From contig DASSJF010000008.1 of the NCBI GenBank assembly GCA_035691305.1, forward strand, positions 1 through 47,036: DNA of 47,036 nt. The letters are read 5' to 3'. This document shows, piece by piece, positions 15,480 through 23,236 of this stretch. Each line of letters begins with the position of its first letter. Positions within the stretch are counted from its first letter, which is position 1. The notes below the pieces were generated by a model. That model had not been told where the DNA came from and made no database searches. It was given only the letters and a program-made list of their open reading frames with translations. The translations under genes were made by a program, and so were the position numbers. The DNA comes from a bacterium. GTDB lineage: Bacteria; Sysuimicrobiota; Sysuimicrobiia; Sysuimicrobiales; Segetimicrobiaceae.

Positions 15480-16496
15480 ATGCCGCGGAGGAAACGCGTG
15501 CCATTCCGCAGGTTCCCATCTCTGTCGTTGGCGTTGTGCGTGGCGGCGCTGGCCTGGGGTTTTCCGCCGACGGCAACCGCCGGCGAGGAAATCGCCGGCC
15601 TATGCCGTGCGGACACGCTGTTCGTGAGCGATAACCCCGAGGCGGTGCGCGGCACGCGCGGCCTCTTCCGCGCCGAAACCGGCGGCGGCGGGTGCGTGCG
15701 CCTCTTGTACCATCATGAAAACGCGAACCCCACGTCTCGGATGGCGATTCAGGTCTGGGCGCTGGACCCTGACGACAGCGCCGTCCACCTTCGGGTCACG
15801 CTGGGCGCCGGAGGACCAACCCAGGACGTCATGGCGGCGGGCCACTCCGCGGCCGTCAAGTTTTGGCAGGCGGTTCTGGCGAACGCCGCCGTGCAGATGG
15901 ACATCGCCCCGCACCAGTGGAAGCCGCTCCTCGAGACCGTGCTTCAGCCCCACGACGTCATCAGCGGGCTTGCACAGATGGAGATTACCGGGGGTCGCCT
16001 CACGCTCGTTGTGCTGGCGTACCTGCCCGGAGCGTCGGAGGGCGATATCGCCCCGGCGAGTTTTCTCGCCCGAGTGGGTACGCATCCATTCGGCGTCTTC
16101 AGCGCGCCTTTCATCGAGGAACATGTCCAGGCGAAATTGGACCAACCGCGGGGCCTGCAGCTCGCCAGCGGCAGATTTCTCGCGGGGCGCCAGCCAAGCG
16201 AGATCCTAAAGGGGAATTACGGCGTCGTCTATCATCTGCGCGTAAACTGCGTCAATGCGTCCGGCCGGCCGGTCCTGTTGAGCCTCGTCTTTACGCCTCG
16301 TCACGGACCCGCCGCGGGGACGCTCGTCGTCAACGGCAGGCTCGTCGAGATACCTCCGCTCCCGCTCGGCGCCCGCCGGGAAGTGGGAAGGTACTGGATC
16401 CCCGCGGGGACCTGGCTGTTCGATATCTGGACGTCGCCCGAAGGGTCCTCGGCGTATCCGGTGCGCTTGGATTTCCTGCCCGGCGGCGGCGCTTGA
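15480..16496 (+). CDS. Exported protein, function unknown
   Basis: 338 residues from ATG 15480, chosen because a signal peptide follows at once: MPRRKRVPFRRF, a hydrophobic core SLALCVAALAWGF, then TATAGEE. A GTG at 15498 would also keep it; no strong ribosome binding site is seen for either. The mature protein alternates beta strands with few charged helices and includes G-T-R-G-L-F-R, R-L-L-Y-H-H-E-N and N-Y-G-V-V-Y-H-L-R-V. It ends in segments such as RYWIPAGTWLFDIWTS, suggesting a two-domain beta-sandwich. I recognise no family. It lies between two other exported proteins on the same strand, which may share a cell-envelope role. Confidence 0.65.
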   Translation: MPRRKRVPFRRFPSLSLALCVAALAWGFPPTATAGEEIAGLCRADTLFVSDNPEAVRGTRGLFRAETGGGGCVRLLYHHENANPTSRMAIQVWALDPDDSAVHLRVTLGAGGPTQDVMAAGHSAAVKFWQAVLANAAVQMDIAPHQWKPLLETVLQPHDVISGLAQMEITGGRLTLVVLAYLPGASEGDIAPASFLARVGTHPFGVFSAPFIEEHVQAKLDQPRGLQLASGRFLAGRQPSEILKGNYGVVYHLRVNCVNASGRPVLLSLVFTPRHGPAAGTLVVNGRLVEIPPLPLGARREVGRYWIPAGTWLFDIWTSPEGSSAYPVRLDFLPGGGA

Positions 16497-16654
16497 CGAG
16501 CCCCGGCGCCGGAGCACCGCCCGTGCGTTTGGACTTCCGTTAGTCTCCGACATCCCTTCGGACTGCGCGTAGTCCACCCGTTACCTCGTTTTGACCCAAA
16601 TCGTGCGTCCTTGACGGTACACTAGAGGTACAAGGCTGGTCGTGGGGTGCGGCG

Positions 16655-17311
16655 ATGAGGCGCGGGAGCGGTCGGCTGTTGCTTTCGGCGGCAGGCCTGG
16701 TCTTGGTGCTTGCCGGGACGACGCCGGGATGGGCGGGCGTTGCGGTGGTTCAGTTCCCCGTCTTTTCCAACGCCGTGATTTTCTTTGTGACTTCAGGGTT
16801 CACCGGCCTGCCCATCGGCGGGCTGGGATTATCTCCGTTCTCGCAGGTGATCATCCAGCCCGTGATCGTCGTGCGCCCCCGAGTGTTCGTTGCTCCGACC
16901 CGTGTTGTGGTGCTGTCGCCCGCCGTCCCCACGTCACTGTCGATTCTTCCGCTGGTGCCAATGATCGCGCCGCCGATTGAACCTACCTTCGACCCGGGAC
17001 TGACGACGCCGCCTGCGACCTCGACGGTCGATGGTATCGTGCGGGCGCCGGAACTTTTCGACCATCACGTCGTGGCGGTGGACGGACGAGTCTCGCACGT
17101 CGAGCCCTTCATGGACGGCCGCGGTCAGCCGTACATGTTCCTTCGTCTGCAGGGCGACCTACGGTCGGTGTCGGTGCTTGTGGGCGGGCACGCCGATCTG
17201 CGGGAGGGTCTGTCCGTGCGCGTAACGGGCGTATTCTATGGGTCGGCCGTCGCGCCCGAAGGCTGGCCGCCGATGGTTATTCAGGCGCTGGCGGTGACCG
17301 GTGCCCCGTGA
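16655..17311 (+). CDS. Exported protein with C-terminal OB-fold-like domain
   Basis: 218 residues from ATG 16655. Signal peptide: MRRGSGRLLLSAAG, hydrophobic core, cleavage near GWAG. The middle (about 30-125) is a Val/Pro-rich stretch without charged residues that could be a linker or lie against the membrane. The last 95 residues (from TSTVDGIVRAPELFD) read like a small OB fold of five strands: V-D-G-R-V-S-H-V-E, Y-M-F-L-R-L-Q-G, V-S-V-L-V-G-G-H, L-S-V-R-V-T-G-V-F. Similar domains are found in periplasmic ligand-binding or nucleic-acid-binding proteins; no function can be assigned. Confidence 0.65.
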   Translation: MRRGSGRLLLSAAGLVLVLAGTTPGWAGVAVVQFPVFSNAVIFFVTSGFTGLPIGGLGLSPFSQVIIQPVIVVRPRVFVAPTRVVVLSPAVPTSLSILPLVPMIAPPIEPTFDPGLTTPPATSTVDGIVRAPELFDHHVVAVDGRVSHVEPFMDGRGQPYMFLRLQGDLRSVSVLVGGHADLREGLSVRVTGVFYGSAVAPEGWPPMVIQALAVTGAP

Positions 17312-17324
17312 TCCGGCATAGTCC

Positions 17325-18104
17325 TCATCGGCACGGATTTCGCAGGGCGCTTTGGGCGATGGCCGCGCCGTCGGCGGGGCGGGAGACCGACCCCCACGTT
17401 TGCATCGCCACGACGTCACCCGACGCGTCGAGCACGGGCGCTCCGGACTGCCCGTGTTCCACCACCCCCGCGTAGCGCACTACGACCACGGGAGTGCCGT
17501 CGGGCGCCGCGTAGAGACCGAGGACGCGGCCCCGATACGTCGCAAGGGTCGGCGGGGCGCCGCTAAATCCGTACCCCGGGCTCCCGACCTGCTGTCCGGC
17601 GGACGGGTCCCGCCCGGCAAACGCGAGGGCGGGGAACACCGGCAGCGGCCCCGTGTGCGCGCGCCACTGCCGTCCGTGGATCTCGAGGGCTTGGCTGCCG
17701 AACGCCGGACTGAGCTGGACTTCGGCCGCGTCCTTATGGGGACGGACGGTCTGCGATAAATCAAGAGGTCCCGGGTCGGACGCGGAAAAGGACGCGCACG
17801 CGACCGATGCCGAGAACCACTCGGCGCGCCACAGCGCGACGAGGCGGTAGTGGTCCGGATCGCGGAGCGTTCCGATCACGACGTGCGCGTTCGTCAACAC
17901 GGTGCCCTCGGGGCCGACGAAGAAGCCCGAGCCGAAAACGTCTTTCCCGGCAGGCGGGACCGTAATGTCGAGCAACGCCACCACGCTGCTCGAACCCGCG
18001 ATCTCCTGCGCGCGCGACACGAGCGGCGGGCACATCAAACCGGCGCTCAACGCCACCGCGATGAGCGAAGCCGACCGGATCCCGCGCGTCACCCGCCGCC
18101 GCAT
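17325..18104 (-). CDS. Exported trypsin-like serine protease (S1/HtrA-type fold, no PDZ)
   Basis: 259 residues from ATG 18104, with a signal peptide (RRRVTRGIRSASLIAVALS, cleavage near SRAQ). The catalytic His is in LTNAHVVIG (74), the likely Asp in DAAEVQL (125) and the Ser in EHGQSGAPV (220). The preceding VFGSGFFVGPEGTVLTNAHV is typical of HtrA/DegP-type peptidases, but there is no PDZ domain. It would cut or sense proteins outside the membrane. It is the last gene of a tight operon, 14 bases after the receiver-cyclase gene, so it may be an output of, or a signal source for, the sensor kinase. Confidence 0.85.
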   Translation of the reverse strand: MRRRVTRGIRSASLIAVALSAGLMCPPLVSRAQEIAGSSSVVALLDITVPPAGKDVFGSGFFVGPEGTVLTNAHVVIGTLRDPDHYRLVALWRAEWFSASVACASFSASDPGPLDLSQTVRPHKDAAEVQLSPAFGSQALEIHGRQWRAHTGPLPVFPALAFAGRDPSAGQQVGSPGYGFSGAPPTLATYRGRVLGLYAAPDGTPVVVVRYAGVVEHGQSGAPVLDASGDVVAMQTWGSVSRPADGAAIAQSALRNPCR

Positions 18105-18118
18105 GGCGCCCGCTGCCC

Positions 18119-19243
18119 TCAGGCGGTGGACTCCTTGAGCCGCAGGACGTTGTAGGCGGAGACCGGCCGCGACAGTCCTCTGAGCGCCATCTCGCCCAAA
18201 GGCTCGACATCCACCGCGTCCTCGATCGTCGCAAAGACACGCTGGCTGATCAGGATCTGGCCGGCGAGGGCCTCGCCGCACAGCCGGGCGGCAAGATTCG
18301 TGACCGCGCCGATCGCGCCGTAATCGGAGCGGCCCTCGAACCCGATCCGCCCCAGGGTCGCGAATCCGAGGGCGATCCCCATCCCAAACCCCAGTTGGTG
18401 GCCCCGTTTTCTCCACGCGTCGGCGAGGGTGGTCACGCGCGTTCGCATCTCGACCGCCATGCGAACGGCGCGCAGCGCGGGGTCCGGACACGGCACCGGA
18501 TCATTGAAGAAGATCATCAACCCGTCCCCGGCGAAACGCTCCAGCGTCCCCTCGAAGCGAAAGATCACTTCGCCCAGCGCGGCGTGATACTCGCGAAGCA
18601 CGCCCATCAACTCCTCCGGCTCCGCGGTCTCCGAAAAAGCCGTAAACCCGCGGAGATCGCAGAAGGCCACGGTGATCTCCCGCCGGTGACTCTCGAGCAC
18701 CTTGTCGGTGCCGGCGGAAAGAATCGCCTCCGCGACCTGGGGGGACAGAAAGCGCCTCAGTCCGTTGACCCGCTCGATCTCGCTCACCTGCGCGGCGACG
18801 CGCTGCTCCAGGGTCCGATTCCACTCCGTCAGCTCCGCCGTCTGCGCCTGCACGGTGTCGTGCAGCGCTTTGATCCGCAGCATCGACTTGACGCGGGCGA
18901 CGAGCGCGGCCCCATCAAACGGCTTGGTGAGATACTCGTCGCTGCCGGCCTCGAGCCCCGCGACGACGTCGGCCGAGTCGGCCTTCGCGGTGACCATGAT
19001 GATGGGAATGAACGGGACGCCGTCGTCGCCGCGCAGCCGCCGGCAGACCTCGAGGCCGTCCATCTTGGGCATGTCGACGTCCAGCAGGATGAGATCGGGG
19101 CGGTGTTCTCGCGCCGCCGCGAGCGCCTGTTCGCCGTCCGCGGCCGTAATCAAGTCATAGTTGTGGGCCGCGAGGCGGGCCCGCAGAACGTCGACGTTCA
19201 TCGGGTTGTCGTCGGCGATGAGGATGAGCGGGGGCGTCCGCAC
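18119..19243 (-). CDS. Response-regulator receiver fused to class III nucleotide cyclase
   Basis: 374 residues. Residues 4-120 are a receiver with acidic pair D11/D12, phosphoacceptor D55 (LILLDVDMPKMDG) and KPF near 110. A coiled coil (about 130-165) leads to a class III cyclase domain with metal-binding Asp in VAFCDLRGFTAFSE and FAGDGLMIFFND, and transition-state Asn and Arg in TNLAARL. At the position that usually carries the adenine-specific Lys there is Arg (E-R-F-A-G-D), so cAMP versus cGMP cannot be assigned with certainty. Phosphorylation by the upstream kinase would switch cyclic nucleotide synthesis. Two proteins with cyclic-nucleotide-binding domains are encoded 4-7 kb away. Confidence 0.93.
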   Translation of the reverse strand: MRTPPLILIADDNPMNVDVLRARLAAHNYDLITAADGEQALAAAREHRPDLILLDVDMPKMDGLEVCRRLRGDDGVPFIPIIMVTAKADSADVVAGLEAGSDEYLTKPFDGAALVARVKSMLRIKALHDTVQAQTAELTEWNRTLEQRVAAQVSEIERVNGLRRFLSPQVAEAILSAGTDKVLESHRREITVAFCDLRGFTAFSETAEPEELMGVLREYHAALGEVIFRFEGTLERFAGDGLMIFFNDPVPCPDPALRAVRMAVEMRTRVTTLADAWRKRGHQLGFGMGIALGFATLGRIGFEGRSDYGAIGAVTNLAARLCGEALAGQILISQRVFATIEDAVDVEPLGEMALRGLSRPVSAYNVLRLKESTA

Positions 19244-19259
19244 GGAGTTTCCTCGACGG

Positions 19260-19625
19260 TCAGGAGAGGAATTCGCGGACCTTGGCCAGCAGCTCGCGGG
19301 GGCTGAAGGGCTTCGACATATAGCCGTCGCACCCCGCCTCCCGCGCCTTCACCTCGTCGCCGCTGAGCGCATACGAGGTGACCGCGATGATGGGGATGGC
19401 GCTGAGGGAGGGATCGGCTTTGATCCGCCGCGTCGCCTCGTACCCGTCGAACACCGGCAGCTGGATGTCCATGAGAATCAGATCTGGGCGCTGCGTCCCG
19501 GCCGCGGCGACGCCCTCCGCGCCGGTCTGCGCCTCGAACACCTCGTAGCCCGCGCTGACGAGGAGGTCGTGCATGATGCGCCGGTTGTCCTCGTTGTCTT
19601 CCGTCACCAGAATACGTTTCGTCAT
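19260..19625 (-). CDS. Stand-alone response regulator (CheY-like receiver)
   Basis: 121 residues, one receiver domain only: acidic residues E9/D10, phosphoacceptor D53 (LILMDIQLPVFDG), switch Thr in VTSYA and Lys in MSKPF. Its ATG overlaps the kinase stop by one base (TGATG), so the two are translationally coupled. With no output domain it probably relays phosphate, acts as a sink, or binds a partner. Two receivers behind one kinase, this one and the cyclase-fused one, suggest branching or a phosphate-sharing design. Confidence 0.94.
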   Translation of the reverse strand: MTKRILVTEDNEDNRRIMHDLLVSAGYEVFEAQTGAEGVAAAGTQRPDLILMDIQLPVFDGYEATRRIKADPSLSAIPIIAVTSYALSGDEVKAREAGCDGYMSKPFSPRELLAKVREFLS

Positions 19626-21235
19626 CACGCCACCCCCGCCGCTGCCGCGCGAACCGGCAGCGTGAACCCGAACGTCGACCCCACGCCGAGCTGCGAGGTG
19701 ACCCAGATCCGCCCGCCGTGCCACTCGACGATCCGCTTCGCGATGGCGAGCCCGAGGCCCGCGCCGCCTTTGTTGCGCGTGCTCGTGTTGTCGAGTTGTT
19801 GGAATTCCTCGAAGACCCGCTGCCGATCGGCTTCCGGAATCCCGGGGCCCGTGTCCGCAACCGTCACGAGGAACTCCCCGCCGTCCGCGGCCACCTCGAT
19901 CCGCACCTCACCCGTGTCGGTGAACTTGATCGCGTTGCCGACCAGGTTCAAGAGGACCTGCGTGATCCGCCGTTCGTCTCCGCACCCCACCGGAAGATCG
20001 GGCGGCACCGCCACGGTCAGGGCGATCTTCTTCGCCTTGGCGAGGGATTCCACGGAGGTGAAGACCGATTGGGCGACGGCCTGCATCGAGTAATCGCTCA
20101 GCGACAGGGCCGCCCGTCCCGCTTCGATCTTGGAGAGGTCCAGCACGTCGTTGATCAACCGGAGAAGGTGCCGGCCGCTCAGCTGCATCCGCAGCAGGAC
20201 GTCCCGAATCTTGTCCGGGACCGCGCCGTAGATGTCGTCCAGGATCAGCTCGGCGTAGCCGAGGATGGCGTTCAACGGCGTACGCAGCTCGTGGCTCATG
20301 TTCGCGAGGAACTGAGACTTGTGCTGGGAGGCGACGGTGAGTTGGTCGTTGAGGTCCTTGAGCTCGCGGGTCCGCAAGGCCACCATGGCCTCGAGCTCCC
20401 TCGCGTACGCTTTCACGTCCTCGTGCAGCCGGGCCGTCTCGATGGCCATGGCGGCCTGATCGGCGAGCGCGGCCAAGAGGTGCTCGGCGTCGGCGTCGAA
20501 CCGGCGGGGGTCTCGACCGGCCGCGTACAGGACGCCGATCACGCGGTCGTGCACCTTGAGCGGCACGCCGAGCACCGATTGCAGCTCCGCGTGGACGCCG
20601 GGCTCGGGGGGACCCGCCGAGTCGCCGTTCGCGGCCGCCGGCGCGCCGAAGTCCAGCACGCGCTCGTCGATGCCGCCGTTAAGAACGAAGCGCATCGCGG
20701 CGAAGTCATCGGCGCCCTGTCCGCTCACGGCCTGCGTTGCGAAGACGTCGGTCTCGCCCTCGCGAAGAGCCACGAGCCCGGTCTCCGCGTGGAGCAGATG
20801 CTGTGCCTGCTCCGCGATGAGGTCGAGGGTGGGCTCGTAGGCCACCTGCGCGTTGACTTCCCGGCTGATTTCGTACAGGGTCTGCGATTCCCGGATCTTG
20901 CGGTTCAGGGCTTCGACGGTGGTCCCGAGGCCGGCGGCCATGCGGTTGAACGCGTCGGCGAGCAGCCCCAACTCGTCCTTCGTCGTGACGTCCAGGCGGA
21001 CGTCGAGGTCTCCCTGTGCGATCTTCTGGGCGGCGGCGGCCAGGCCGCGGAGGGGCCGGACAAAGCCGCGGGCGAGCCACGCCGCAAGCCCCACGCCCAC
21101 CGCGGACAGCAACAGCCCGGTCAGCACCGTGCTCTGCTGCACCAGCGTGCCGCGCCCGACAAGGAACAGAAAACTGCCGAAAATGAAGTCCTCGAGGAGT
21201 AGGAAAAGGAGCACGAGCTTGAGCTGCAAACTCAT
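19625..21235 (-). CDS. Membrane sensor histidine kinase (HAMP-GAF-HisKA-HATPase)
   Basis: 536 residues. TM1 (about 7-27) and TM2 (37-57) are separated by only ten residues, so there is almost no external sensor and the signal is likely read in the membrane or by the GAF domain. HAMP 58-110, GAF about 130-270, then a coiled coil to HisKA with His315 in SHELRTPLNAILGYAEL. ATPase boxes: N in LVGNAIKFTD, G1 in DTGPGI, F in FEEFQQLD, G2 in KGGAGLGLAIAKRI. All catalytic boxes are intact. First gene of the operon kinase - receiver - receiver-cyclase - protease. Confidence 0.95.
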   Translation of the reverse strand: MSLQLKLVLLFLLLEDFIFGSFLFLVGRGTLVQQSTVLTGLLLSAVGVGLAAWLARGFVRPLRGLAAAAQKIAQGDLDVRLDVTTKDELGLLADAFNRMAAGLGTTVEALNRKIRESQTLYEISREVNAQVAYEPTLDLIAEQAQHLLHAETGLVALREGETDVFATQAVSGQGADDFAAMRFVLNGGIDERVLDFGAPAAANGDSAGPPEPGVHAELQSVLGVPLKVHDRVIGVLYAAGRDPRRFDADAEHLLAALADQAAMAIETARLHEDVKAYARELEAMVALRTRELKDLNDQLTVASQHKSQFLANMSHELRTPLNAILGYAELILDDIYGAVPDKIRDVLLRMQLSGRHLLRLINDVLDLSKIEAGRAALSLSDYSMQAVAQSVFTSVESLAKAKKIALTVAVPPDLPVGCGDERRITQVLLNLVGNAIKFTDTGEVRIEVAADGGEFLVTVADTGPGIPEADRQRVFEEFQQLDNTSTRNKGGAGLGLAIAKRIVEWHGGRIWVTSQLGVGSTFGFTLPVRAAAAGVA

Positions 21236-21244
21236 ACCCGCGCA

Positions 21245-21259
21245 GGGGGCTCCGCCCCC
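21245..21259 (-). promoter_or_regulatory. Leader hairpin just before the kinase start codon
   Basis: On the minus strand GGGGGC-GGA-GCCCCC forms a perfect 6-bp stem whose loop carries the GGA of a GGAG ribosome binding site. It ends 9 bases before ATG 21235. It could hold the site in a loop or simply be a GC-rich chance repeat. Confidence 0.35.
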
Positions 21260-21420
21260 GTCCCTCCCCCCGCCGCGCCCCCGAGCCCGGCTCGGCCGTG
21301 GTGTGTTCTTGGAAGGTATCGAAAATCCTTGCTCCGAAAAGCGTCTTACAGTAGAATGCGCTCAAGCGCGTTGCGTTCCTGGTTTCTCACGCAACAGCCG
21401 GCTCGGGGGGCTTGGCGCGG

Positions 21421-21939
21421 GTGACGGGCGAGCAGCTCCGCAAGCGAGTGGAGCAATTGGAGAGCGAGCTTCAGGAGCGCGCTCGCTTCCTAGCCGCGCG
21501 GGAAGCGAAGCTCCGAGAGCTGGAACAACGCGCGCACCGCGTCGGCGGCGTGTGCCTCGAGACGGCGCAAACGCTGGTCGCGTCGACCAATCAGCCCATC
21601 CTCCTTCAGTTTCACGTGAAGATCGGACCCGCCAGATTCCGCATCCGCGCCGGATCGGTCTACTCGCTGGTGGCGAAGCTGACGGATGAGGGCTGGGACG
21701 TCGCGGCATACCTGCGCACCGGCGTGCGCCGCGCCACCTTCGCGACCGACGAGGAGTTCCTGGAAGCACGCATGCCGCTCCTCGAGGACGTGATCGCCGA
21801 CGCGGTGATGACGCTCCTGGCCGGGCGGGATGTCTTCTCCCCCGCGCCGCCCCCGCAACCGAAGGAGCCGTTCTGGGTACCCTGGCAGAAGATGTTCGGC
21901 GCGCGCTTTGCGCGCCCACCCGCGCAGAAGACCGCCTAA
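21421..21939 (+). CDS. Coiled-coil protein of unknown function
   Basis: 172 residues from GTG 21421; GGGGGG lies 10 bases before it, while the TTG at 21412 would be only one base away. Residues 1-40 form a Glu/Arg/Leu heptad coiled coil (EQLRKRVEQLESELQERARF). The rest is a compact alpha/beta region including P-I-L-L-Q-F-H-V-K-I-G-P, G-S-V-Y-S-L-V-A-K-L-T-D-E-G-W-D and R-R-A-T-F-A-T-D-E-E-F-L, ending in a Pro-rich tail. No family recognised. It opens an operon with a PAS-like protein and a metallo-hydrolase, divergent from the kinase operon. Confidence 0.65.
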   Translation: MTGEQLRKRVEQLESELQERARFLAAREAKLRELEQRAHRVGGVCLETAQTLVASTNQPILLQFHVKIGPARFRIRAGSVYSLVAKLTDEGWDVAAYLRTGVRRATFATDEEFLEARMPLLEDVIADAVMTLLAGRDVFSPAPPPQPKEPFWVPWQKMFGARFARPPAQKTA

Positions 21940-21970
21940 CCGAACGCCGAGAATCCGGCGCTATCCCGGG

Positions 21971-22357
21971 ATGGCTCAGCGCCCGATCGAGCTGATCCTG
22001 CTCAGACAAGTCGCGGCGACCCTGGCCCAGCCGATGTGCGTGGTCGACGAGCAGGAAGTGTTACTCTACTGCAACCAGGCCGCCGAACGGCTACTTGACC
22101 TCCGCGGAGACGAGGTCGGCGAGGTGCTCCTGCCGCAGCGCCTGGCGCTTCTTTCCGCGACGGACGCCACGGGAACGCTGCTCGATCCGGCGGCACTCTC
22201 CATCCGCGCCGTGATGCGCCGAAAACAACCTGCACATCAGACTCTCGGGCTCATCGACCGGGCCGGCCTCGCGCGGCGTATCGTCATGACGGCGTTCCCG
22301 ATCATACGGCAGGGAGATCGCCTTCTCGGCGCCGTCGCCATCTTCTGGGACGCCTGA
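21971..22357 (+). CDS. Small PAS-like domain protein
   Basis: 128 residues from ATG 21971, 31 bases after the preceding gene. It reads as a single PAS fold: A-T-L-A-Q-P-M-C-V-V-D-E-Q-E, L-L-Y-C-N-Q-A-A-E-R-L-L-D, then a helical region and closing strands I-V-M-T-A-F-P-I-I and L-L-G-A-V-A-I-F-W. There is no attached output domain, so it probably senses a ligand or partners with the neighbouring proteins. The stop overlaps the start of the next gene by one base (TGATG). Confidence 0.75.
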   Translation: MAQRPIELILLRQVAATLAQPMCVVDEQEVLLYCNQAAERLLDLRGDEVGEVLLPQRLALLSATDATGTLLDPAALSIRAVMRRKQPAHQTLGLIDRAGLARRIVMTAFPIIRQGDRLLGAVAIFWDA

Positions 22358-23190
22358 TGGAAGTCACCCTGTGGGGCGTGCGCGGCTCGATTCCAAGCCC
22401 CGGCCCGAGCACCGTCCGCTACGGGGGCAACACCTCCTGTGTCGGGGTACAAGGTTCCGGCGGACGAACCGTGATTCTCGACGCCGGCACCGGGATCAGG
22501 CGCTTGGGCGAGGTGATTCGGCCAAACGAAGGGCGGCTCGATCTGCTGCTCACGCACCTCCACGCGGATCACGTTCAGGGACTGCCGTTTTTCGAGCCGC
22601 TGTTCGCCTCCGGCTTGAATCTGCACATCTGGGCGCCGGCCGCGGCGCCCGACGCACTCCGGGCCGGGCTGGCACGCTATCTGTCGCCGCCCGTCTCCGC
22701 GCTTCCGCTGCGGGATCTCCCGTGCCGCCTGACCCTCCACCATGTGCCCGGCGGGCCGCTGGATGTGCCGGGGTTTCAGATCATCGCGGACTATGTCTGT
22801 CATCCCGCCCCTACCGTCGGGTACCGCGTTTCAGACGGAGACGCCGCCGTGTGTTACCTGCCGGACCACGAGCCCGCATTGGCGACCGGCGGCCGGTTCG
22901 ACGCGCCGCAGTGGACGTCCGGATACGATCTGGCGAAGGGCGCGGCGCTGCTCATCCACGACGCGCAGTACACCCCGGAAGAGTACGCCGTGCGCCGGGG
23001 CTGGGGGCACAGCACGGCACCGGACGCCGTTGCGCTGGCGCGGGTTGCGCGGGCGGCGCTGCTGGTGCTGTTCCACCACGATCCCGACCGCGATGATGCC
23101 GCGCTCGACGCGCTGCTCGAGGACGCGGAGCGCCGGGCGGCGCCGCTGCCGTGCGTGAGCGGCCGGGAAGGCATGCGCTTCGCATTGTGA
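22357..23190 (+). CDS. Metallo-beta-lactamase-fold hydrolase (phosphodiesterase-like)
   Basis: 277 residues. The start is typical of a widespread bacterial subgroup, with GVRGSIPSPGPSTVRYGGNT and VILDAGTGIRRLG. The metal-binding motif is THLHADHVQGLPFF, with further ligands likely in CHPAPTVGYR, the D of YLPDHEP, and LFHHDPDRDD. Related proteins include cyclic-nucleotide and RNA phosphodiesterases, so hydrolysis of a cyclic nucleotide is one possibility beside the divergent cyclase operon. That link is inference. Translationally coupled to the PAS-like gene. Confidence 0.85.
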   Translation: MEVTLWGVRGSIPSPGPSTVRYGGNTSCVGVQGSGGRTVILDAGTGIRRLGEVIRPNEGRLDLLLTHLHADHVQGLPFFEPLFASGLNLHIWAPAAAPDALRAGLARYLSPPVSALPLRDLPCRLTLHHVPGGPLDVPGFQIIADYVCHPAPTVGYRVSDGDAAVCYLPDHEPALATGGRFDAPQWTSGYDLAKGAALLIHDAQYTPEEYAVRRGWGHSTAPDAVALARVARAALLVLFHHDPDRDDAALDALLEDAERRAAPLPCVSGREGMRFAL

Positions 23191-23236
23191 CGAGGCCGTT
23201 GGACGATCGACCGCGCCCCCGGCCTGAGGGCGGCCG

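Noticed and set aside
16591-16623. Promoter TTGACC/TACACT before the exported OB-like protein
   Set aside because: The spacing of 21 bases is too long, and the other TTGACG at 16611 has no -10 box at the right distance.
19718-21202. 494-codon plus-strand frame opposite the histidine kinase
   Set aside because: Shadow frame; the kinase boxes on the minus strand are complete.
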